Positions 25,965 to 34,249 of a DNA stretch of 36,486 nt are shown here, piece by piece. Numbering within the stretch: the first letter of the stretch is position 1; the number at the start of each line of letters is the position of its first letter. The notes under the pieces were generated by a model that saw only the letters and a program-made list of their open reading frames with translations, was not told the origin of the DNA and did not search any database. The stretch comes from Weissella cibaria (lineage in GTDB: Bacteria > Bacillota > Bacilli > Lactobacillales > Lactobacillaceae). Location: the NCBI RefSeq assembly GCF_004521965.1, contig NZ_SDGK01000028.1, positions 1 to 36,486 on the forward strand, written 5' to 3'. Both the position numbers and the translations under genes were made by a program.

Positions 25965-26704
25965 CTAACGGTTTAGCCAATTAACAATGCGATCAGCAAT
26001 CGCTGTCTGCTGTTGGGCGTTTGAAATTGTCGCCTGGCCATCATGTTTTTGTGGACCATAGCTACCGAAACCACCATGATTGCCACCAACAATGATTTGG
26101 TACTGGGTGTTCTTAGGTAACCACGCCTTTGCTGCACGATAATTTGCCTGTTTCAATACCTGATCTTGGCTAGCAGTTAGTGACAAAACAGCAAGATTGC
26201 TTCGCTTTGCCAAATGGTTTTTTCTTGTGGATAACTGGCAAGTAATAACAGACCAGTGATGTGAGCTTTGGGATGCTTGTCTACGTAACCACTGGCAACC
26301 ACGCCACCCAAGGAATGGCCGCTGATTACAAAGTGGTGGGCATGGCTATTTTTGATCGCAACGTCTGCTTTGTTTTGGCCGATTAGTGAAAAAGATAACG
26401 GTGTTTTCAATAAGTAAACGGGGTAGCCAGCTTGGGCAACATCTTTGGCCCAAATGGCATAGGCGTCACTAGTGACAAACGCACCTGGATAAAAAATAAT
26501 GGCTGTATCTTTTTTTGCAGTACCAGCTTTGGAACTGAAGGCCCAATAGTCTGCCGTTTCGGTGGCTGAATGAGCTGCACGTTGGGCGGTTGGGGTAGCA
26601 CGGTAAAGGCCAGATACTTGCATGTAAGTAACAGAACCGGCTAATAGGATAAGGACAACGCCTAAGAGCATGAGCAGGCGCTTTGTGATTTTTGTTGACT
26701 TCAT
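25965..26704 (-). pseudogene. Alpha/beta hydrolase with one frameshift at an A6 run
   Basis: On the minus strand ATG 26704 starts MKSTKITKRLLMLLGVVLIL, an N-terminal membrane anchor or signal. The hydrolase fold follows: AIIFYPGAFVTSDAYAIWAK with oxyanion-region residues, and the nucleophile elbow ISGHSLGG. After LLLASYPQEK the frame runs into a stop at about 26177. The correct continuation is one base back: NHLAKRSNLAVLSLTASQDQ with the acid residue, then VGGNHGGFG with the catalytic His, ending WLNR. The break falls in GAAAAAACC (six As, 26218-26223 on the plus strand). One more A, or a -1 slip, restores a complete protein of about 245 residues. It could be a recent mutation or a length-variable tract. 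Substrate unknown. Confidence 0.85.
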
Positions 26705-26735
26705 AAACGAACTCCTTTTTGGTTAACTAGGGCTC

Positions 26736-26766
26736 ATCGTACCTTAATGAACTGACAGCTGTCAGT
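26736..26766 (-). promoter_or_regulatory. Hydrolase promoter with a 16-bp palindromic operator
   Basis: On the minus strand, CTGACA (26760-26765) and TACGAT (26736-26741) are 18 bases apart. The -35 lies inside ACTGACAGCTGTCAGT (26751-26766), a perfect 16-base palindrome. Sites of this shape are typical of TetR-family repressors. No regulator gene is adjacent. AAGGAGT precedes the hydrolase ATG. Confidence 0.6.
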
Positions 26767-26898
26767 CTTATTTGCAATATTTTCCCAAAATGTTGGTAAT
26801 AGTATTTCGATGAGAATTCAGTTAAAATAAACTTATAGTCATTGTGGGTCAAATCGTTGAACCGTGGCGTCGCTAGATATCAGAAAGTTGAGAAATAA

Positions 26899-27855
26899 AT
26901 GGAAGTTAGTATAGGTTATTGGATTGGTTTCTTCGCCTTTGTTTTGGTCATGTTGGCCCTTGATTTGGGGGTCTTCCATAAAACCAACGCGGCACCAACC
27001 ATGAAGGAGTCGCTACTCTGGAGTGCTTTTTGGATTGGCTTGGCCTTTATTTTTGCCGGTGGTCTCTGGTTCTTTACGGGCGGTGATCATGCACTAGACT
27101 TTGTGACGGCATACTTGCTGGAAAAGTCGTTAAGTATTGATAACTTGTTTATCTTCATCTTGGTCTTTGGATTCTTTGGGATTGAACTGAAGTATCAACA
27201 CCGTTTGTTATTCTGGGGTGTTTTCGGTGCCTTAGTGATGCGTGTAATTTTTATCTTCGGTGGGGCTGCATTGCTACATCACTTCGCATGGTTGATGTAC
27301 ATCTTTGGTGCCTTCCTGATCGTTACGGGTGTGAAGATGCTGTTTGAAAAAGAAGAAGCACAAGACTTGAATGATAGTTTTATCATTAATGGATTACGAA
27401 AAATTTTACCTTTGAAGGAAGATGTTGCGGAACCACATTTCTGGGTCAAAGAAAATGGTAAACGTTATGCCACCCAATTCTTGTTAGCATTGTTGTTTAT
27501 TGAAGCTTCCGACTTATTGTTTGCGGTTGATTCAATTCCGGCCGTCCTTGCAGTGACACAAGACACGTTCATCGTGGTGACATCAAACATTTTTGCTATC
27601 ATGGGATTGCGTTCTTTGTATTTTGCCTTGTCAGGTATTCTGCCAATGTTCCGCTACATCAAGTACGCGTTGGCTGTTATTTTGGCCTTTATTGGGGTCA
27701 AGATGGTCTTGAACGAGACTGCCAAGGCATTGGACTGGCACTTCCACATTTCAAACGTGGTGTCATTATCAGTGATTATTGGTTTGTTAACGTTATCAAT
27801 CGTTGCCTCAGTAATTGTCTCACGTGTCCAAGAACGTCGAAAGTTTGAAGCATAA
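26899..27855 (+). CDS. TerC family integral membrane protein
   Basis: This 318-residue protein has about nine transmembrane helices. The TerC signatures are ALDLGVFHK (helix 1), LEKSLSIDNLFIFILVFGFF, and the repeat-like FIEASDLLFAVDSIPAVLAV with the acidic residues inside the membrane. ALSGILPMFRYIKYALAVIL and GVKMVL complete the pattern. TerC proteins are linked to tellurite resistance and to manganese export that metallates secreted enzymes. The ribosome binding site is weak. I looked for the manganese riboswitch often found upstream of such genes and do not see it. Confidence 0.94.
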   Translation: MEVSIGYWIGFFAFVLVMLALDLGVFHKTNAAPTMKESLLWSAFWIGLAFIFAGGLWFFTGGDHALDFVTAYLLEKSLSIDNLFIFILVFGFFGIELKYQHRLLFWGVFGALVMRVIFIFGGAALLHHFAWLMYIFGAFLIVTGVKMLFEKEEAQDLNDSFIINGLRKILPLKEDVAEPHFWVKENGKRYATQFLLALLFIEASDLLFAVDSIPAVLAVTQDTFIVVTSNIFAIMGLRSLYFALSGILPMFRYIKYALAVILAFIGVKMVLNETAKALDWHFHISNVVSLSVIIGLLTLSIVASVIVSRVQERRKFEA

Positions 27856-27863
27856 CCCTGATA

Positions 27864-27896
27864 AAGGACCTGTGTTAAAGACAGGTCCTTTTTTAT
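27864..27896 (+). terminator. Terminator of the terC-family gene
   Basis: A 10-base perfect stem AAGGACCTGT / ACAGGTCCTT with a 7-base loop is followed by TTTTTA. Confidence 0.9.
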
Positions 27897-27903
27897 TGGC
27901 TGA

Positions 27904-27987
27904 CGGCCGACAGCGCGTTCAGCGGTTGCAGTGGCAACGTTACCCAAAGCTGTACGTATTGAAATTGAAGTTATTGCCAATAAATAA
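27904..27987 (+). pseudogene. ridA: 3' remnant of a RidA-family deaminase gene
   Basis: Codons from 27907 read PTARSAVAVATLPKAVRIEI then EVIANK and a stop at 27985-27987. This is the C-terminal signature of RidA/YjgF/UK114 proteins (P-x-R-x-A-V-x-V-x-x-LP-K-x-x-x-x-EIE-x-IA), which hydrolyse reactive enamine/imine intermediates. Upstream the frame meets a TGA (27901) within the terC terminator region and no more RidA sequence is present. The rest of the gene has therefore been deleted, apparently by an event that joined the region to the end of terC. The remnant still has a terminator-like hairpin at 27999-28032. Confidence 0.7.
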
Positions 27988-27998
27988 GTAAGAAAATC

Positions 27999-28032
27999 AA
28001 GCGACTGCATCTGTTGGTGTGGTCGCTTTTGT
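27999..28032 (+). terminator. Terminator-like hairpin after the ridA remnant
   Basis: The stem AAGCGACTGCA / TGTGGTCGCTT (two wobble pairs), with an 8-base loop, is followed by TTGTG. The T-run is weak. It overlaps the upstream side of the next gene's promoter. Confidence 0.5.
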
Positions 28033-28034
28033 GT

Positions 28035-28040
28035 TACAAT
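28035..28040 (+). promoter_or_regulatory. Extended -10 element of the lactonase gene
   Basis: TGT-TACAAT (TACAAT at 28035-28040) is an extended -10. A -35 is poor (TGTTGG at 28012, 17 bases upstream). The gene starts 48 bases downstream. Confidence 0.5.
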
Positions 28041-28087
28041 GAAAGCGTTTACTAAAAAATTATTAATGAATGAAAGCGAGATCAACC

Positions 28088-29113
28088 ATGGCATTGGAAA
28101 AGATTTTATTTGGTACTTATACGCGACGTGTTTCAAAAGGAATTTACGAAGCTGCATTGAACACGGAGACAGGTGAGTTGCAAGATGCCAAGTTGGTTGC
28201 TGAAGTTGGATCACCAACTTACTTGGCCTTGAGTAAGGCTAACACGTTGTATGCAGTCGATAAAACCGGTGATCAAGGCGGGTTGGCGGTCCTTAATTTT
28301 GCGGATGATACGGCAACGTTGACCCAAGAAGTTTTGGCAGAAGGTGCTTCACCTGCTTATGTGGCGGTTGATGAGACACGTCAATTGGTGTACTCAGGTA
28401 ACTACCACAAGGGGACATTAGAAGTCTTTGCGATTGCCGCTGATGGATCATTGACGTTGACGGATAGTTTTCAATTTGAAGGGTCCGGCCCTCGCCCAGA
28501 GCAAGGTTCATCACACGTGCACTGGAATAATCTAACGCCAGACAATCGTGTCGCGGTTGTTGATTTGGGTGCCGACAAGGTGTTGACGTTTGATGTCTCT
28601 GAAGCCGGTAAGTTGATGTTAGTTGCGACGTATGAGACGGAGGCTGGTTTTGGCCCACGTCATTTGCGTTTCAGCCCTGATGGTCAATATGCCTACTTGT
28701 TAGGTGAGCTGTCATCACAACTTTCAGTTTTGAAGTATAATGCGGATGGTTCATTCACACATCTGCAAACTGTGGCAACAATTCCAGCTGATTGGACGGA
28801 GCACAATGGCGGTGCGGCGATTTACTTGTCAAACGACGGTAAGTTTATCTATACATCAAACCGTGGTCACAACTCAATCGCGGTCTTTGCAGTGAAGGAT
28901 AACGGTGCTTCTGTTGCACATATCCAATGGATTTCAACTGAAGGCGATTTCCCACGTGATTTTGCTTTGAGCCCAGATGACGCCTTTTTGGTTGCGGCTA
29001 ACCAAAACACGGATAATGTTACGGTATACCGTCGAGATGCTGTAATGGGCGAGCTAACGTTATCACAAAAGGACTTCGAAATTCCCGAATCAGTGCGTGT
29101 ATTGTTCATCTAA
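28088..29113 (+). CDS. pgl: Lactonase family protein, probable 6-phosphogluconolactonase
   Basis: This 341-residue seven-bladed beta-propeller belongs to the YbhE/Pgl lactonase family, which hydrolyses 6-phosphogluconolactone in the oxidative pentose phosphate route. That route is the main sugar pathway of heterofermentative lactic acid bacteria. Family landmarks are FGTYTRRVSKGIYEAALNTE, GSPTYLALS, YSGNYHKGTLEVF, SSHVHWNNLTPDNRVAVVDL, FGPRHLRFSPDGQYAYLLGE, FIYTSNRGHNSIAVF and FPRDFALSPDD. ATG 28088 is preferred to the ATG at 28070, which has no ribosome binding site. The symbol is by family; the substrate is inferred. Confidence 0.88.
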   Translation: MALEKILFGTYTRRVSKGIYEAALNTETGELQDAKLVAEVGSPTYLALSKANTLYAVDKTGDQGGLAVLNFADDTATLTQEVLAEGASPAYVAVDETRQLVYSGNYHKGTLEVFAIAADGSLTLTDSFQFEGSGPRPEQGSSHVHWNNLTPDNRVAVVDLGADKVLTFDVSEAGKLMLVATYETEAGFGPRHLRFSPDGQYAYLLGELSSQLSVLKYNADGSFTHLQTVATIPADWTEHNGGAAIYLSNDGKFIYTSNRGHNSIAVFAVKDNGASVAHIQWISTEGDFPRDFALSPDDAFLVAANQNTDNVTVYRRDAVMGELTLSQKDFEIPESVRVLFI

Positions 29114-29125
29114 GCTTGATACAAT

Positions 29126-29157
29126 AAAACCAGTACCAGTCATGGTGCTGGTTTTTT
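29126..29157 (+). terminator. Terminator of the lactonase gene
   Basis: The stem AAAACCAGTACCA / TGGTGCTGGTTTT with one wobble pair and a GTCA loop is followed by TT. Confidence 0.88.
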
Positions 29158-29175
29158 ATATATGGGGGATAAAAG

Positions 29176-30324
29176 ATGACAAATCGCGAGACGAAACAAT
29201 CTGTCTTTCAACGATGGTTGTTAAACAATAAAATCATCTCAAGTATGCTAATTGTATTGCTGCTATTAGCGATTATTTACATGTTTGACAAAGTAAATTT
29301 TATATTTGAACCGATTGTGGCACTTTTCAGTGCGGTCGGTGCGCCAATCATCATTGCAGGCGTGTTTTATTATCTCTTGAATCCGATTGTGGATTGGGCG
29401 GAACGTCGGTATAAGATGTCGCGTGTTGCGACGATTACGGTGCAGTTTTTGGTATTGTTGGTGTTGATTGTCTGGGGCTTAGCTGTATTTATTCCGTGGC
29501 TGAGCGACCAAATCGTCGGTTTGATCAATCATTGGCCGGAATATTGGCGAGCTTTGGTCAAAATGATCGATCAGTTAACTGCTGACAAGCACTTTACTGA
29601 GGCAAATAAGTGGTTTAATCAGACGAATAGTGATATTTCAAAATGGGTCCAAGATTACTCAGCTGAATATGCGAAAAAAGGCATTCATGGCGTGAGTTCA
29701 GTTGTTGGTACATTGACTTCAGCCATTATCACAATTGTGACGTTCCCGTTGATTTTGTTTTATTTGCTAAAGGATGGCCACCAGATGCCAAACTACTTGG
29801 CGAAGTTTTTGCCACCTAAAGCACGCGGCTCATTTTTGGATACTATCGGCGAGATTAACAAGCAAATTTCGAACTACATTCGGGGACAATTGTCAGTCGC
29901 GTTTGCAGTGATGATCATGTTTGCAATTGGTTATACGATTATCGGGTTGCCGTATGGTTGGTTAATTGCCATTAGTGCAGGATTGTTGAACTTAATTCCG
30001 TTTCTGGGATCGTTTTTAGCGATGGTCCCGGCGGTGGTTGTTGGCCTGTTTGTTTCACCAATGATGTTGGCTTATGTGTTCATAGTCTTTATGATTGAGC
30101 AAACATTGGAAGGAAAAGTGATTGCGCCAAAGTTACTTGGTAACTCACTCAAAGTCCATCCAGTAACGGTCGTGGTTATCTTGCTATCGGCGGGTAATAT
30201 TTTTGGCCTGGCCGGGGTGGTATTTGGTATACCGGGTTATGCAATTGCCAAAGTACTGATTTATCGCTTGTATAAGTGGTGGCAGTTGAACTCAGGTCTG
30301 TTTCGAGATGAAACCAACCAGTAA
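29176..30324 (+). CDS. AI-2E family transporter (PerM/YtvI type)
   Basis: This 382-residue integral membrane protein has about eight helices: an N-terminal group (SMLIVLLLLAIIYMF, PIIIAGVFYYLLNPIVDW, TVQFLVLLVLIVWGLAVFIP), a soluble helical middle (about 125-175) and a C-terminal group. The family signature region is LPYGWLIAISAGLLNLIPFL followed by GSFLAMVPAVVV, with LEGKVIAPKLLGNSLKVHPV downstream. The family is named for an E. coli autoinducer-2 exporter; other members are Na+/H+ antiporters, so the substrate here is unknown. The ribosome binding site is GGGGGATAAAAG. It is a single-gene unit between two terminators. Confidence 0.92.
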   Translation: MTNRETKQSVFQRWLLNNKIISSMLIVLLLLAIIYMFDKVNFIFEPIVALFSAVGAPIIIAGVFYYLLNPIVDWAERRYKMSRVATITVQFLVLLVLIVWGLAVFIPWLSDQIVGLINHWPEYWRALVKMIDQLTADKHFTEANKWFNQTNSDISKWVQDYSAEYAKKGIHGVSSVVGTLTSAIITIVTFPLILFYLLKDGHQMPNYLAKFLPPKARGSFLDTIGEINKQISNYIRGQLSVAFAVMIMFAIGYTIIGLPYGWLIAISAGLLNLIPFLGSFLAMVPAVVVGLFVSPMMLAYVFIVFMIEQTLEGKVIAPKLLGNSLKVHPVTVVVILLSAGNIFGLAGVVFGIPGYAIAKVLIYRLYKWWQLNSGLFRDETNQ

Positions 30325-30344
30325 AGACATTAATAAGGTTTTTT

Positions 30345-30388
30345 AAGTATAGCGCGGTCGAGGATTTGTCCGTGCTATACTTATTTTT
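30345..30388 (+). terminator. Terminator after the AI-2E family gene
   Basis: A 13-base stem AAGTATAGCGCGG / CCGTGCTATACTT (one wobble) with a 12-base loop is followed by ATTTTT. Confidence 0.88.
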
Positions 30389-30443
30389 GTATGCAATAAC
30401 GCATTGGGGGAGGGGAGGACCCGCCCTAGAAAAGGAGATTATC

Positions 30444-30959
30444 ATGAGCACGAATCATATTGTATTGTTTGAGCCATTGATGCCAGCAAATACTGGAAAC
30501 ATCGCCCGTACGGCAACGGGAACGAACACAAAATTACACCTGATTGAGCCGTTGGGATTTAAGTTAGACGATAAGCATGTTAAGCGTGCCGGGTTGGACT
30601 ACTGGGACACAGTTGACATTACGGTCCACGAGAATTTGCCAGCCTTTATGGCAACGCTCAAGGACACGGATGAGTTGTTCTTGATTTCTAAGTTTGCCCC
30701 ACAGGCTTATCACGAGGCGGATTACACGAATCCTGACCACGACTATTATTTCTTGTTTGGTAAGGAAACGACAGGTTTGCCAGAGCCATTCATGAAGCAA
30801 CATCCTGAAAAGGCTTTGCGTATTCCACAAAACGATGAACACATTCGGTCGCTGAACTTGTCAAACACGGCCGCTATTATTATCTACGAAACGTTGCGTC
30901 AACAAGGTTTCCCAAATCTTGATTTGACGCACGAATATGATTACGACAAGTTAAAGTAA
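30444..30959 (+). CDS. trmL: tRNA (cytidine/uridine-34-2'-O)-methyltransferase TrmL
   Basis: This 171-residue minimal SPOUT methyltransferase 2'-O-methylates the wobble base of tRNA-Leu isoacceptors. The knot-forming motifs are visible: IVLFEPLMPANTGNIARTAT (motif 1), YFLFGKETTGLPEPF (motif 2), and RIPQNDEHIRSLNLSNTAAI (motif 3 with the SLNLSN signature). HLIEPLGFKLDDKHVKRAGL and DYW are also diagnostic. The start at 30444 follows AAAGGAG by 8 bases. ftsK follows after 37 bases with no terminator between, so they may share a transcript. Confidence 0.96.
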   Translation: MSTNHIVLFEPLMPANTGNIARTATGTNTKLHLIEPLGFKLDDKHVKRAGLDYWDTVDITVHENLPAFMATLKDTDELFLISKFAPQAYHEADYTNPDHDYYFLFGKETTGLPEPFMKQHPEKALRIPQNDEHIRSLNLSNTAAIIIYETLRQQGFPNLDLTHEYDYDKLK

Positions 30960-30996
30960 TAAATGAATAATTATTTACTTAAGAAAGGAGGCTGCG

Positions 30997-33786
30997 ATGG
31001 CAGCGACGACTAAACGACGTCCCGCCTCCAAGGCAAAAGCACGACCACGCAAAAGGCCGGCCCCTCGAAAAAAAGCCAGTAATGACACAATGACCTGGCT
31101 AAAGGATCGTGGGCCCCAATTCTTAGGCTTATTTGCTAGTCTGTTGGCCGTCCTTGCAATTGCCAAAGTTGGCTTGGTGGGTAAGTTTATCGCCAACATG
31201 GTGCGCCTGATTGTTGGGGGCTCATACCAATTTTTGTTGCTAGTCTTGCTTGTGCCATTTCTCGTGGTGCTTGCATATGGTCAGTGGCCACGACGGTTTA
31301 AGTGGCAACATTATGTTGGTTTTGGCCTATTTTATTTAGGTATCATGTTGGTTGGATCAATTTTGTTGTTCAATAAAATGAACGTCCACAACAACTATAC
31401 GCAGGTTATTCAGACATTGATTAATCAAGATCTCAATAATCATGCTGTCACGACACCAGTTGGTGGTGGCATGATTGGGGCGATGCTGTACAGCGCAACT
31501 TACATAGCATCGTCTAATTTTGGTTCATGGTTAATTGCCATTGTGTTGTTAATCATTGGCTTGGTGGTGATGTTTAACTTACCATTGCGCGAAGTCTTTG
31601 ATAACTTCTTTAAGTTAGCTGAAGGCACAGGTGATTTTGTGCAAACGCAGGCAACGACAGCACACGAAAAGGTCACGGAATCAATTGAAGGGTTCCGTGA
31701 TCGACAGCGAACGGCGATGGATGATTTCTTCAATGATGACCCGTTTGCATCGAAGAGTGATAAAGCAGCCAAGTTGGCTGGCGTTGTGCCGGAAGCGGAT
31801 GCTAGTCAACCCGTTAAATTAGCGACGACGAAGGTAAAGTCACCACAAGACGTGTTAGCGGATGCTGCTGAAGCTGAAGCGACGGCGACAGAATTCAAGA
31901 TGCCAGAAATTGTGGCACCGTTGCCACATCATGAGACGACGCCAACAGTACCGGCACCAGTTACGCCTAGTGCAACTGCGTCAGCGCCTGAACCTGATTT
32001 GACACAAGTGCCCATACCATCGCTTGACGATGCACCAGCGGCGTCGATGAGTTTTGACCCGGATTTCAATCCGAATGATGTTATTCAGTCAGAACATGAA
32101 GAAATTACACCAGTTGTCTATGGTGCGGACATACAGGATGATGACTTATTACCGGGACAAGAAACACCATTGACGCACGCAGATATCTTGGGGCACAGCA
32201 ATCAACTAACATCGCCAAAGACACAAGCACACCAAGCCGGTGTCGGTCACGTCGAACCATCAACAACCACAGAACCAAAGGCAGATGTTGATGCGTCAGG
32301 GTTGGGTACGGTGATTGATGATAAAGATTACGTCTTACCGACAACTGAATTGTTGCAACACATTGGTTCAACTGACCAATCTGCTGAGCGTGATGCGCTA
32401 AATGAAAAGGCACGTATTTTACATGAAACATTGAAGAGCTTTAACATCAATGCCACGGTTGAAAAAGTTGTGTTGGGACCAACGGTAACCCAATATGAAA
32501 TTAAACCAGCAGTTGGGGTGAAGGTTTCGAAGATTCAAAACTTAGCCGACGATTTGGCGCTCGCCTTAGCGGCCAAGTCGCTGCGTATTGAGGCGCCAAT
32601 TCCAGGTAAAAACGTCGTTGGTATTGAAGTGGCGAATGACCAACAGGCGACGGTTGGTTTCCGGGACATGGTCGAAGAGGCCGGTGTCGATACGGAGAAA
32701 CCTTTGGTTGTGCCAATTGGGCGTGGTGTTACAAGTGGTGTCGTGAAGTTGGATTTGACGAAGATGCCGCACTTGCTGATTGCTGGTTCAACTGGTTCAG
32801 GTAAGTCAGTCGCAATCAACGGTATCTTGGCGTCAATTTTGTTACAAGCAAAGCCGTCACAGGTACGCTTGATGTTAGTTGACCCCAAGAAGGTTGAGTT
32901 GTCAGTCTATAATGATATTCCCCACTTGATTACACCAGTGATTTCAGATCCTAAGAAGGCGTCACTTGGTTTGAAGAAAGTGGTCGCTGAAATGGACCGG
33001 CGTTTCAAACTGTTAGCCGAAGAAGGTGTGCGTAACATTGATGGGTATAACCGGTTTGTTGAAAAGCAAAATGCGAGCGACCCAAGTACAGTGTTACAAA
33101 AGATGCCTTATTTGGTTGTTATCATCGACGAGTTGGCCGATTTGATGATGACATCAACGGTGTCCGGCGATGTCGAAAATGCCATTGTGCGTATCGCGCA
33201 ACTTGGACGTGCAGCGGGAATCCATATGATTGTCGCGACGCAACGCCCATCCGTTGATATCATTACCGGTTTGATTAAAGCAAACGTGCCATCACGTATG
33301 GCGTTTGCTGTGTCATCCGGGGTCGATTCACGGACGATTTTGGATAGTAACGGGGCTGAAAAGTTGTTAGGTCGCGGTGATATGCTGTTCGCGCCAATCG
33401 GTTCGAACGGACCACAACGTGTGCAAGGCGCGTTCTTGACTGATGAAGACGTGGAAGCTTTGACGGACTTTATTAAGAATCAAGGTGAAGCACAGTACGA
33501 CGACAGCATGACAGTTTCCGACGAAGAAGTGCAAGCACTTGAAAACGGTGGCGATGGCGCCGATGATTTGGATGAAAAATGGGACGAAGTACTTGAATTT
33601 ATCCTTCGTGCTGGTGGTGCCTCAACTTCATCAATTCAGCGTCACTTCGGCATGGGGTACAATCGTGCTGGTCGTATCGTGGATGCGTTGGAAGATCGTG
33701 GACTGGTGGGACCAGCAAATGGTTCTAAGCCGCGTGAATTGCGTTTTACACCCGAAATGCTTGACCGATTTCGTAAAAACGCGTGA
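30997..33786 (+). CDS. ftsK: DNA translocase FtsK/SpoIIIE
   Basis: This 929-residue septal DNA pump has a basic N-terminus (TTKRRPASKAKARPRKRPAP) and four transmembrane helices in about 38-195. A long acidic, Pro/Thr-rich linker spans about 240-440, and the alpha/beta motor domains follow. Walker A is GSTGSGKS (about 598-605), Walker B is VVIIDELADLMM (about 706-717), and QRPSVDIITGLIKANVPSRM is the conserved loop. The C-terminal gamma winged helix (about 860-925, STSSIQRHFGMGYNRAGRIV) reads the polar KOPS/SRS sequences near the terminus. The ribosome binding site is AAAGGAGG. The linker is longer than in B. subtilis SpoIIIE. Confidence 0.97.
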   Translation: MAATTKRRPASKAKARPRKRPAPRKKASNDTMTWLKDRGPQFLGLFASLLAVLAIAKVGLVGKFIANMVRLIVGGSYQFLLLVLLVPFLVVLAYGQWPRRFKWQHYVGFGLFYLGIMLVGSILLFNKMNVHNNYTQVIQTLINQDLNNHAVTTPVGGGMIGAMLYSATYIASSNFGSWLIAIVLLIIGLVVMFNLPLREVFDNFFKLAEGTGDFVQTQATTAHEKVTESIEGFRDRQRTAMDDFFNDDPFASKSDKAAKLAGVVPEADASQPVKLATTKVKSPQDVLADAAEAEATATEFKMPEIVAPLPHHETTPTVPAPVTPSATASAPEPDLTQVPIPSLDDAPAASMSFDPDFNPNDVIQSEHEEITPVVYGADIQDDDLLPGQETPLTHADILGHSNQLTSPKTQAHQAGVGHVEPSTTTEPKADVDASGLGTVIDDKDYVLPTTELLQHIGSTDQSAERDALNEKARILHETLKSFNINATVEKVVLGPTVTQYEIKPAVGVKVSKIQNLADDLALALAAKSLRIEAPIPGKNVVGIEVANDQQATVGFRDMVEEAGVDTEKPLVVPIGRGVTSGVVKLDLTKMPHLLIAGSTGSGKSVAINGILASILLQAKPSQVRLMLVDPKKVELSVYNDIPHLITPVISDPKKASLGLKKVVAEMDRRFKLLAEEGVRNIDGYNRFVEKQNASDPSTVLQKMPYLVVIIDELADLMMTSTVSGDVENAIVRIAQLGRAAGIHMIVATQRPSVDIITGLIKANVPSRMAFAVSSGVDSRTILDSNGAEKLLGRGDMLFAPIGSNGPQRVQGAFLTDEDVEALTDFIKNQGEAQYDDSMTVSDEEVQALENGGDGADDLDEKWDEVLEFILRAGGASTSSIQRHFGMGYNRAGRIVDALEDRGLVGPANGSKPRELRFTPEMLDRFRKNA

Positions 33787-33823
33787 TAATAGCGCTAAAG
33801 AAAATTAATCAGGGGGCAATCCA

Positions 33824-34108
33824 ATGATTCGCTATGATCTAACAGCGCCATTGCAAGGCACGGAGCTTGTTGCAATGTATCGCAAGGATTTCGACGTTGA
33901 TGTCGGTCGTTTATATACTTTTATTCCTGAGTTGAATGGGTTCCAATTGCACTACGATCACGATGTGGTTGTACCAGCTACGGAAATGCGCGCTGATGAT
34001 GACGCCCGTTTCTATTTGCAAGTGCATGGTCAAAACCCAAGCAGTCGCGGGCACATGGCGGATATTGATTTCCAACTTGTCAACCGTAACGAAATTAACT
34101 GGGGTTAA
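33824..34108 (+). CDS. Small protein of unknown function after ftsK
   Basis: This 94-residue protein begins MIRYDLTAPLQGTELVAMYR and ends NRNEINWG. It has a strong ribosome binding site (AGGGGG), follows ftsK by 37 bases without a terminator, and is closed by a terminator, so it is probably in the ftsK transcript. It is predicted beta-rich and acidic, with no signal peptide, Cys or membrane segment. I do not recognise a family. The codon use (frequent TTG, CGT, AAC) matches the neighbouring core genes, which supports a real coding region. Confidence 0.75.
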   Translation: MIRYDLTAPLQGTELVAMYRKDFDVDVGRLYTFIPELNGFQLHYDHDVVVPATEMRADDDARFYLQVHGQNPSSRGHMADIDFQLVNRNEINWG

Positions 34109-34113
34109 ACTTG

Positions 34114-34148
34114 AAACGTCTACTGTGTGATGACAGTGGACGTTTTTT
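34114..34148 (+). terminator. Terminator after the small gene downstream of ftsK
   Basis: A 13-base stem AAACGTCTACTGT / ACAGTGGACGTTT (one wobble) with a 6-base loop is followed by TTT. Confidence 0.9.
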
Positions 34149-34249
34149 GTTGGCGATAACTGTAAAATCTCAACTAAATATTAAGAACGGCCCATATGCG
34201 ATAAAAATTAGGTACAATGTCAATAATAGAAAATAGGATGGGGACAGTG

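Noticed and set aside
26770-26898. Manganese (yybP-ykoY) riboswitch upstream of the terC-family gene
   Set aside because: Such a riboswitch is common before this family, but I could not find its conserved internal loops in the 130-base leader.
27654-28217. A 187-codon open frame on the minus strand opposite the end of terC and the start of the lactonase gene
   Set aside because: It runs antisense through two real genes, two hairpins and the ridA remnant, has no ribosome binding site and resembles no protein.
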